This document shows, piece by piece, positions 57,129 to 64,000 of a stretch of DNA of 64,000 nt. Location of the stretch: the NCBI GenBank assembly GCA_023052935.1, contig CM041292.1, positions 198,454,299-198,518,298 of the forward strand, written 5' to 3'. A program made the position numbers and the translations under genes. Each line of letters starts with the position of its first letter. Position 1 is the stretch's first letter. The notes below the pieces were generated by a model. That model made no database searches and was not told where the DNA came from. It saw nothing but the letters and a program-made list of their open reading frames with translations. Source of the DNA: Piezodorus guildinii (lineage: Eukaryota > Arthropoda > Insecta > Hemiptera > Pentatomidae).

Positions 57129-57205
57129 TTCAGTCGTTGACTCAAAAAAAAACGCACGTAAAAGATGAAGCTTATAAAAAAAAACTTTAAGCACTACAAA
57201 CTGAG

Positions 57206-57224
57206 TTCCCGGGTTTCGGCACCA
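57206..57224 (-). promoter_or_regulatory. Primer-binding site
   Basis: Directly after the 5' LTR on the minus strand comes TGGTGCCGAAACCCGGGA; its first T is shared with the LTR end. It begins TGG, complementary to a tRNA CCA end. I could not assign the primer tRNA with confidence. Confidence 0.82.
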
Positions 57225-57416
57225 GTTATGAAGACTCGGATAATTTAAATAAAAAAAATAAAAATAAATGAGAGAAAGGGATGCGTAAATAACTCACACG
57301 GCAACTGTGTTAAGACTGACTTTATTCTATATAAATCCTCTATTTATACATTGTCTCTTTGTTTACATGATAAGAGTTGGTATTAAGCTGATACCGACTC
57401 GCCTCGGTCCATAACT
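57224..57416 (-). repeat. 5' LTR of gypsy-type element
   Basis: 193 bp long, it is identical to the 3' LTR apart from one additional A. It should carry the promoter and start of transcription; a CTATATAAATCC-like string lies within both LTRs (about 57328 on the plus strand), but on the minus strand no confident TATA box was assigned. Confidence 0.95.
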
Positions 57417-57420
57417 TATA

Positions 57421-57454
<34 letters not shown>

Positions 57455-58227
57455 TTTTTCTATTCTATTATATTTTATTTTACTTATTTTTGTAATTACT
57501 TTTCTAATTATTATATTTATTACTTTATTTTTCAATTTAAATATTAATGTATTACTATTACTTATTTATTTTTATTATTATCTATTTTATCTACTTTTTT
57601 TATCTATGTTTTTTATCTTTATTTATTATTATTATTTTTTATTTTATTTATTAATTTTTTATTTATTTATTTATTTATTCTTTTCTCTTGAATATTATCT
57701 AACATTCATTTATCTCAAGTAGAATTATACATATATTATAATATCGTTTAATGAATATCTCTTTTAATATTTTAACTTATACTATTTATCTTAACTTAAT
57801 CTTCTATAAAATGAATATATCTGGCACTGATGACCGCGATGTTTTGGGCCATTAAAATTTTAAAGGGAACAGCTGATGCGCTCGATGACAACAGTCATAC
57901 GTTACTTCGTCTCTCAGATTTTTGCTCTTTTCAGTAGGAATTCGCTTGAGTTCAGTCTGGAAAACATCACTAGACTTCAAGAAAACCACAGCAGTGAATA
58001 TTGGAGAAATATCGGTAAGCAAAGTTATAATTTACTTAGTACAATCACGAAAAGTGAAAGGAGGGTCACTGATCAGCTGATCGCCGCTAGCTCGGCAAGC
58101 TCGGGCTTGCTTTTCTTTAACTTATCTTTCTTTTTTTATTCTTCCTTCTCATTCTCATTTCATTATTTATCTATTATTATTATTATTTTTTTTTTATTTA
58201 TTTATTTATTTTTTTTTTTTTAAATAA
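57417..58227 (+). other. LINE 5' UTR, downstream part
   Basis: After the (TA)n and T run, a long T-rich stretch leads into a more balanced segment (57850-58110) with a palindromic GATCAGCTGATC and a small GCTCGGCAAGCTCGGGC repeat. A 115-codon frame at 57876-58223 overlaps it but is half homopolymer-derived and not convincing. Translation of ORF1 must initiate after this leader. Confidence 0.6.
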
Positions 58228-59544
58228 ATGAGATATTTTCATCAAGTTATGTCCTCAAAAGCTACAAGTAAAAGATCTAGATCTGCAGGTTCAAACTCGT
58301 CTCCTACAAAACAGAGACCTCGCCGTGAAAATAATAAAAAAATGATTCCACCAGCGACCGCTTCAGCAACCTCTTTAGGATCTGAACCACAGCCCAGCAC
58401 ATCATCACAAGGAATGACTGATGAATCGCCGTTTTTTACACCGAACCCATTTCAGATCCTCCAAAATCAAAATGAAAAAGAATCTATGGAATCTTCTCCT
58501 ATACCCAGAGAACCACAACCTCCACCAATTTTTGTTAAAAATATTAAAAATTTTCAACTACTTTGTGCGCATTTAAACAAATTAACCGATCCTAATAGTT
58601 ATTCTTGTATAAGTAGAACCAGTGATACTAAAATATCCCCGACTACCGCCGAAAGCTACAGAAAAATAGTAAAATATCTGAGTGAGACCAAAGCTGATTT
58701 TCATACCTATCAGTTGCGCCAGGAGAGAGCTTTAAGGGTTGTAATTAGAAACCTACACCCTTCGACACCAGTTACAGCTATCAAAGAAGAACTGACGGAG
58801 ATAGGCTATAAAGTGCGGCAAGTCACCAATGTCCTAAAAGATAAAATTCCAATGCCTCTATTCTTCGTGGACTTGGAACCATCAGCAGGAGTTGAAAAAG
58901 TTTACGACCTCAATAGATTGTACTATACTAGTGTAAGAGTTGAGAAACCTTACACTAAGAAAGAAATAGTTCAGTGCCATAATTGTCAGGCATATGGTCA
59001 TACGAGAACTTACTGCCACCACACACCACGCTGTGTGAAATGCGGTGAGCAACATAAATCAGAAGAATGCACAAGATCAAGATCAACACCCGCTGTATGT
59101 GCTCTGTGCCTCGAGGACCATCCGGCTAACTACAAGGGATGTCAAATCTACAAGAACCTCAAAAGCAGATACCAAAAACCTCAGAATCTGGATGAAACAG
59201 CTGAACCGATCAGAAGTAGAAGACAACCTTCTAAAAAAATTGACTCCAATGTAACATTTGCCCATCTACTTGGAGGTGGGAACCAGAACAAAGAGGCCCT
59301 GCCGGAACAACGCATACTTCAAAATCCTGAACCCCTTCCACAACCACATATTCCTCAAAATTTAACCAACCATCAAAAACCTCATCCGAATCAAATCTCT
59401 CATATTCCTCCTCCATCAAATGTCACAGACCTAACAAGTTTGATGACATCCTTCATCACTGAAATCAAATCCCTTGTTATGCCGCTAATATCACTACTTA
59501 CTAACCTCGTATCAAATTTAATCCCATCCTTAAAAAATCCTTAA
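58228..59544 (+). CDS. LINE-A ORF1: Gag-like nucleic-acid-binding protein
   Basis: The 438-residue product begins MRYFHQVMSS; a second ATG at codon 8 (58249) is an alternative start. The N-terminal third is Ser/Pro/Lys-rich and likely disordered. Residues about 170-243 form the PRE_C2HC-type domain of Jockey-like Gag proteins (VVIRNLHPSTPVTAIKEEL through LYYTSVRVEKPYTKKE). Residues 250-305 carry three zinc knuckles: CHNCQAYGHTRTYC, CVKCGEQHKSEEC and CALCLEDHPANYKGC. The C-terminal part is Pro/Asn/Gln-rich and ends with a hydrophobic heptad-like segment (LVMPLISLLTNLVSNLIPSL), possibly for self-association. It would bind LINE RNA and form the RNP. Its stop TAA is directly followed by the ORF2 ATG. 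The frame is intact. Confidence 0.93.
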   Translation: MRYFHQVMSSKATSKRSRSAGSNSSPTKQRPRRENNKKMIPPATASATSLGSEPQPSTSSQGMTDESPFFTPNPFQILQNQNEKESMESSPIPREPQPPPIFVKNIKNFQLLCAHLNKLTDPNSYSCISRTSDTKISPTTAESYRKIVKYLSETKADFHTYQLRQERALRVVIRNLHPSTPVTAIKEELTEIGYKVRQVTNVLKDKIPMPLFFVDLEPSAGVEKVYDLNRLYYTSVRVEKPYTKKEIVQCHNCQAYGHTRTYCHHTPRCVKCGEQHKSEECTRSRSTPAVCALCLEDHPANYKGCQIYKNLKSRYQKPQNLDETAEPIRSRRQPSKKIDSNVTFAHLLGGGNQNKEALPEQRILQNPEPLPQPHIPQNLTNHQKPHPNQISHIPPPSNVTDLTSLMTSFITEIKSLVMPLISLLTNLVSNLIPSLKNP

Positions 59545-62229
59545 ATGACTACACCTAACTCCTTATCCATTCTCCTTTGGAATGCGAATGGTGTTAGAAA
59601 TCACACTGACGAACTTACAGCTTTATTGCAAGACAAAAACGTTGATGTAGCACTTATTACTGAAACTAGACTAACCACTAAACAGTTCTTTAAAATACCT
59701 CAATACGTAACATACCGTACGGACCACCCAGACGGAAAAGCCCATGCCGGTACTGCTGTCATTGTGCACCAGTCCCTCTCCCACCACATACTCCCAGTCC
59801 CCTCCTATGATTTCCTACAATGCACCGCCATAGTAATCAAGACTTTTTCTTTTCCGATCACCCTCGCATCAGCGTACTGCCCTCCTAAACATTCCATCTC
59901 CAACATTCTATTCGAATCTTTCCTCAATTCCTTAGGAAACCACTTCATTCTGGGTGCAGACATGAATGCTAAGAACCAACAATGGGGTTCCAGATCCACG
60001 AATTGTCGTGGGCGGAATTTACAGTCTGCACTCAACTCTAGACGTTTCAACCTCCTGCCTCCTGATTCCCCTACCTACTGGCCAACTGATCCTAACCGTA
60101 ATCCTGACATCCTTGACTTCTTCATCCACAGCGGATTAGGCTCCCTAAACATGTCGGTGACTCGCCTTGATGAACTGTCCTCTGACCATAGTCCATTGCT
60201 CCTTAAAGTATCCCTAATTCCTATTCCTAAACCCACCCCACCGTCATTTATCAGAGGACCAGTAAACTGGGACCTTTTTCGCCAAATCCTGACCAGTGAT
60301 ATTGACCTCAGTGTGAAACTCAAAACTCCAGATGACCTTGACGATGCCGTAAACTCCTTCACCATCGCTATTCAACAAGCTGTTTGGACTGCCTCCTCTC
60401 CCAAGCACTCCCAGATAAGTCATAACCAAAATCATTTACCACAACACCTCATAGACCTCATCCGCACCAAACGACGATCCAGATCCTTATGGCAACGCAC
60501 CCGTCACCCTACAGATCGCCGCTCCTATAACTTTTATTGTAGACAATTAAAGAGGGAGCTGGCGACCTTCCGTTCCAAATCCTTTAGTTCCTTCCTTTCT
60601 TCTCTTTCGGCTTGTGACAATTCCCTGTGGAATGTCACCAAGAAAATTCTAAAATCCCACCATATTTCCCATCCCCTCCGTCGTAGTAATGGCTCCTGGG
60701 CTGCGTCTGATGAAGACAAAGCCGAGGAACTTGCCAAATACGTTTCCGAAGTCTTCACACCTCATCCAGAATCCCATCCAAACCACACTGCAGTGGTGGA
60801 AGAGTTCCTTCAGTCTCCAATCCCGCTTTCATTACCTCCTAAAGCAGTTAATCCCTCTGAGGTCAAATATCATCTCCGAAAACTTGCACTCCGTAAATCT
60901 CCTGGATACGATCTCCTCACTCCTCAGATTCTCAGACAGCTTCCATCTAAAGCCATTATATTTCTTACATATATTTACAACTCCATTCTACGCACTACTC
61001 ATTTTCCTCTCTTATGGAAACATTCCACTATAATTCTCTTCCTAAAACCAGGTAAACCTCCTAACACAACGACATCATATAGACCTATCAGCCTACTCCC
61101 AATCCTTTCAAAAATCTTTGAAAAAATCCTCCTCAAACGAATATTACCTTTATTAGAATCCCACAATATTCCTTCCCATCAGTTTGGATTCCGTTCCCAA
61201 CATTCAACCGTTCAGCAAGGGCTCCGAGTCGTTGACCATATTTCCTCTGCCCTTGAGAACAAGGAGTACTGCTCGGGTGCATTTCTGGACATAACGCAAG
61301 CATTTGACCGGGTGTGGCACCCGGGATTACTCTTTAAGCTCAAAAACCATTTACCCCAATCCATATACCTAGTCCTCCGATCCTATCTATCAAACCGCTC
61401 CTTCCGAGTTCGCTGTGGTGCAGAATATTCCAATTATTATCCAGTCGAATCCGGTGTTCCTCAGGGCAGTGTCCTTGGTCCTTTCCTCTACAACATATAC
61501 ACGGCTGATATTCCTGTTTGCCCTAATACCTTCCTAGCAACGTACGCTGATGACACCGCTATCCTATCCTCTCACTCAGATCCCGAAATTGCATCTATAG
61601 GCCTCCAAACGCACCTTTCTCAAATTGAAGACTGGTGTAACAACTGGAGAATCAAAGTTAACCAATCCAAATGCAAACATGTCACCTTTACACTTCGAAG
61701 ACAATCCTGCCCTCCAGTTCTCTTTAACTCCGTTCCGCTTCCTTTCTCCGACACAGTCCGGTATCTTGGCTTCCTTCTGGACAAAAGACTAACTTGGAAC
61801 CCGCATACTAGACTCAAACGACAAGAACTTAATCGACGATTTGGACAATTATACAGACTACTGAACAGAAATTCTAAATTATCTATCGAGAACAAACTGC
61901 TAATATACAAGACAGTACTGAAACCTATCTGGACCTACGGACTTGAACTGTGGGGGACAGCCAAATATTCTAACATCAAACGCATTCAATCCTTCCAATC
62001 AAAAGTCCTCCGAACAATAGTTAATGCTCCTTATTATGTATCCAACCATACCTTACACCGCGACCTAAATATTCCATTTATTTTAGACCTTATACCATTA
62101 AAATTCTCTAAATTTCATCAGAACCTTATCCATCACCCTAATCCCCTAGCTCAATCCTTATCCAGCTCCACACATCCTTACCATCCTCCTAGAAGGTTGA
62201 AACGGCAGTGGCCTCGAGACCTCTTGTAA
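59545..62229 (+). CDS. LINE-A ORF2: endonuclease-reverse transcriptase
   Basis: The 894-residue protein starts at an ATG adjoining the ORF1 stop (TAAATG). Residues about 8-225 are an AP-like endonuclease: WNANG (Asn14), ITETRL (Glu40), LGADMNAKN (Asp139) and SSDHSPL (Asp214, His215). Residues about 480-750 are the reverse transcriptase: SYRPISLLPILSKIFEKI (511-528), FLDITQAFDRVW (580-591), SGVPQGSVLGPFLYN (636-650) and the catalytic YADD (667-670). There is no RNase H, as in the Jockey clade. The C-terminus ends PPRRLKRQWPRDLL, a useful tag found in the truncated copies. It would nick the target and prime cDNA synthesis. No inactivating change was seen. Confidence 0.95.
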   Translation: MTTPNSLSILLWNANGVRNHTDELTALLQDKNVDVALITETRLTTKQFFKIPQYVTYRTDHPDGKAHAGTAVIVHQSLSHHILPVPSYDFLQCTAIVIKTFSFPITLASAYCPPKHSISNILFESFLNSLGNHFILGADMNAKNQQWGSRSTNCRGRNLQSALNSRRFNLLPPDSPTYWPTDPNRNPDILDFFIHSGLGSLNMSVTRLDELSSDHSPLLLKVSLIPIPKPTPPSFIRGPVNWDLFRQILTSDIDLSVKLKTPDDLDDAVNSFTIAIQQAVWTASSPKHSQISHNQNHLPQHLIDLIRTKRRSRSLWQRTRHPTDRRSYNFYCRQLKRELATFRSKSFSSFLSSLSACDNSLWNVTKKILKSHHISHPLRRSNGSWAASDEDKAEELAKYVSEVFTPHPESHPNHTAVVEEFLQSPIPLSLPPKAVNPSEVKYHLRKLALRKSPGYDLLTPQILRQLPSKAIIFLTYIYNSILRTTHFPLLWKHSTIILFLKPGKPPNTTTSYRPISLLPILSKIFEKILLKRILPLLESHNIPSHQFGFRSQHSTVQQGLRVVDHISSALENKEYCSGAFLDITQAFDRVWHPGLLFKLKNHLPQSIYLVLRSYLSNRSFRVRCGAEYSNYYPVESGVPQGSVLGPFLYNIYTADIPVCPNTFLATYADDTAILSSHSDPEIASIGLQTHLSQIEDWCNNWRIKVNQSKCKHVTFTLRRQSCPPVLFNSVPLPFSDTVRYLGFLLDKRLTWNPHTRLKRQELNRRFGQLYRLLNRNSKLSIENKLLIYKTVLKPIWTYGLELWGTAKYSNIKRIQSFQSKVLRTIVNAPYYVSNHTLHRDLNIPFILDLIPLKFSKFHQNLIHHPNPLAQSLSSSTHPYHPPRRLKRQWPRDLL

Positions 62230-62528
62230 AATGTATATTGGAGTTCTAGCATTGGCTAGATTCTCCACTCACGTGCTGTATGATTGTGAATTGTATATAG
62301 GTATGAGTGACTTTTGTATATATTTTATTGATTTTGTTTTGTATATATGTATATTGTATTATTATTATATAAATTTATTGTTTAGTATATATCGTGTGAA
62401 TGTAGTATGAATGTTGTACTTCATCACTATTAAAAATGTCCTAAATTGGACAGATTGTAATATTGCTCAATAAAGAATTGTTTCTAATAAAAAAAAAAAA
62501 AAAAAAAAATTTTAAAAACCAACCAACC

Positions 62529-62542
62529 AATCAATTTAAGAA
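62529..62542 (+). repeat. Target-site duplication of the full-length LINE (right)
   Basis: AATCAATTTAAGAA is identical to 51646-51659 and continues into Repeat-F sequence. Confidence 0.85.
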
Positions 62543-62747
62543 TTTTTAAATACCTTTAGAGATGAAGAATTCAGTACATCGAGTTTCAATGGAAACATGT
62601 GTTTTATTAAATAATCTATTATTATCTGCAACAACCAGTTAGTTTTATCGGTTTTTCATCACTCTCCATCAACATATACAATTTTGTGTATAAGATATCT
62701 TTTCTAAAATCTTTTGTTTGTCAACTGTATATTTCACATGTATATTG

Positions 62748-63032
62748 TTTGTTTGTTTATTTATTTAACGTCACTTTATGCTGCTATGGCTAATCGGACG
62801 ATGCTACAGTGGGAGTCCTAAATTTTGCCTATCCAGGTTTTATTAGGATAGGGATCTTTAACGAGTACCACGACACAGTCTCGGGACCACCTTTTAACGT
62901 CCCATCCGAAGGGCGGCATAACTAAGAATTTTTTACGCCCATTAAAAAATCCTAGGACCACCTGCGGGTTTGAATCCGTGAGCTTTGGCATAGGAGGTTG
63001 TTATGCTAACCACCCAGCTACACGTGATCTCC
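62748..63032 (-). mobile_element. SINE family 2 (tRNA-derived), complete and well preserved
   Basis: On the minus strand the head reads GATCACGTGTAGCTGGGTGG, with B box GGATTCAAACCC, then the entire body and the AGCATAAAGTGACG 3' block with an (AAAT)n(CAAA)n tail at 62748-62770. It is nested in Repeat-F copy 9 and is one of the best copies for defining the family. Confidence 0.88.
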
Positions 63033-63440
63033 ACAAAAAAAAATGTATAAACAAATATTTTTACCCTTTTCTCCTTTAGTTTTATATCACATTCGTTCAA
63101 ATTATATATTTATCTGTTTTATATCAGTACTAGATAGATGAGTTATTTTTATACATTTTACAAAATTAAAGGTATTTTAGAGGAAGAAAATTTAAATTAT
63201 AAGCAATTAAGCTCTGTCAGACTATTTCAATCGGAATGAAACCTATATGACATTAAAGCCAATTTTACATCGGTATAGAGAGTTTAATCAAAATCATCAG
63301 AGATGTTTTTGAGAAAATCGTAAAATGGTGCTAAATACATGGTATAAAGTGGCTCTTCTTGTTAACTGATTTTAATGAAAAAGTAGCTGTAACATCCTTG
63401 GTGTATAGTTGTCTTAAATATGGAATTTTATTCAAAATCT

Positions 63441-63719
63441 AATTCTGTAATTGGAGCATAGGATAATATGAAATTTTCAAAAAATTTAAAAAAGTAATGC
63501 TAAGTGCATTCATTTTAGTCTTATCAATTTACATGGATCATATTAATAAAAATAATCTCATCAACATAAATCTAGGATTTATAGAAGTAAAAGATTATTG
63601 GCAATTGCAGAAATTGATGGTGGAAAATGGTGGTTGATCTTTCGATCTTCAGAAAAGTAGCTATGTTCTTATATTTTAGTTCATCCTGTTAAGAGGATAT
63701 TATGAAATGAATGAGTATT
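63441..63719. other. Unassigned AT-rich sequence
   Basis: Nothing recognised in this stretch. Confidence 0.4.
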
Positions 63720-63925
63720 TGAATTTTCTTTTTAAAATTTCTGAAAAATATTTTGATAAAAAAAAAATGCCATGGTACATGGCTCAGTAATGCCCTGATG
63801 ATGGCTCACAAGCTTGAGCCGAAACGTTGGCATAATTTTAAAAAAATTCAAAAAAAGACTGACTCCTAATTATTCCACCTATAATAGTTTCTACAGTCGT
63901 CTATACATCCTCAATATAATTCAAC
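63720..63925 (-). mobile_element. Probable foldback-family copy with a clear hairpin
   Basis: ATGCC, CTGATGAT, inner stem GGCTC (63803-63807) with GAGCC (63816-63820), GAAACGTT and GGCAT give a hairpin with an outer stem of 5 bp and an inner stem of 5 bp. The sequence after the arm, read on the minus strand (GAGGATGTATAGACGACTG), resembles the one-sided tails at 38547 and 44791. A left inverted arm (about 63720-63770) is only weakly preserved, so the limits are approximate. Confidence 0.6.
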
Positions 63926-64000
63926 AAACAAAATTTTAGTAAGGAATAAATTAAAAGATTTTTATAAATAAATTATGATTTTCAAAATTGTATTCCATGT

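Larger units (their letters stand above)
51837..57416 (-). mobile_element. Gypsy-type (Ty3/gypsy) LTR retrotransposon, apparently intact
   Basis: This 5580-bp element on the minus strand has the order 5' LTR (57224-57416), primer-binding site, gag, pol with protease, reverse transcriptase, RNase H and integrase, polypurine tract and 3' LTR (51837-52028). LTR termini AGTTATG and CATAACT are inverted repeats, the style of Drosophila gypsy-group elements. TATA flanks both sides (51833-51836 and 57417-57420) as a 4-bp target duplication inside a (TA)n tract, matching the known preference of gypsy-group integrases for alternating Y-R targets. The two LTRs differ by a single A in a homopolymer. No env gene was found. 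Base composition is far richer in G+C than everything around it. Confidence 0.95.
51660..62528 (+). mobile_element. Full-length Jockey-type LINE (LINE-A), interrupted by a gypsy element
   Basis: The element runs from just after the left TSD to just before the right one. Without the gypsy insert (51837-57416 plus 4-bp duplication) it is about 5.3 kb. It comprises a 5' UTR of roughly 1 kb in two pieces (51660-51836 and 57417-58227), ORF1, ORF2, a 3' UTR with AATAAA at 62469-62474 and a poly(A) run at about 62488-62509. About 19 further bases (TTTTAAAAACCAACCAACC) lie before the TSD. Truncated relatives lie at 3852, 22367, 28432, 31000, 32795 and 39055. Assignment of 51660-51836 to the LINE rests on the TSD. 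The gypsy insert lies between any 5' promoter and the ORFs, so this copy is probably silenced despite intact frames. Confidence 0.85.
62529..63440 (+). repeat. Repeat-F copy 9, right part, carrying a SINE
   Basis: It continues the repeat begun at 51600-51659. It is interrupted by the family 2 SINE at 62748-63032 and resumes with TTTTACCCTTTTCTCCTTTAG-like sequence up to the TTGTCTTAAATATGGAATTT block. The 3' palindrome is missing. Confidence 0.8.

Noticed and set aside
57876..58223. 115-codon frame upstream of LINE ORF1
   Set aside because: The last third is encoded by T-rich simple sequence and no domain is visible. It more likely lies in the LINE 5' UTR.

Overview
The window is AT-rich, non-coding eukaryotic DNA packed with transposable elements. 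No host gene, rRNA, standalone tRNA gene or CRISPR array could be recognised. Jockey-type LINEs, a gypsy-type LTR element with AGTTA-type LTR ends, mariner relics, tRNA-derived SINEs and abundant (TA)n suggest an arthropod, probably an insect. That taxonomic reading is inference; the species cannot be named from this sequence.

Layout. Positions 1-9 kb hold a tRNA-derived SINE with a 13-bp target-site duplication (TSD), a copy of an unclassified repeat (Repeat-F) and several 5'-truncated LINE fragments on both strands. Positions 9-24 kb hold microsatellites, SINEs of two further families, an RNase H-bearing LINE remnant, two more Repeat-F copies and a LINE tail fused to a (TA)n(GA)n tract. Positions 24-35 kb hold a second LINE type, a broken mariner transposase, a foldback element, a TSD-flanked retroposon, more SINEs and a 29-bp-TIR MITE. 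Positions 35-51 kb hold further LINE relics, three foldback elements with an unusual recurrent hairpin, inverted SINE pairs, a LINE 3' end with a 220-residue open frame, and a mariner copy with an internal deletion.

The centre of interest is 51.6-63.4 kb, a nest of insertions. One Repeat-F copy is split by a full-length Jockey-type LINE (51660-62528) flanked by a 14-bp TSD. The 5' UTR of that LINE is itself interrupted by a very young gypsy-type LTR retrotransposon (51837-57416, minus strand; LTRs identical except for one A in a homopolymer; TATA duplication). The right half of the same Repeat-F copy carries a SINE. Both LINE frames are intact, and all catalytic motifs of the gypsy polyprotein are present.

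Two observations stand out. First, gypsy gag and pol lie in one reading frame separated by a single TGA. A stem-loop starts 4 nt after the stop, and part of the protease is encoded between the TGA and the first possible pol start, so readthrough is the likely expression mode. Second, a family of short foldback elements (28.9, 38.5, 40.7, 44.4 and probably 63.8 kb) carries inverted arms. At least three copies have direct repeats of 10-13 bp at their edges. Their arms contain a hairpin with a conserved internal loop (CTGATGA or CTGAAGA facing GAAACG) and compensatory changes in the stems. It resembles a hammerhead core or a Penelope-like terminal repeat, but the hammerhead topology is not met.
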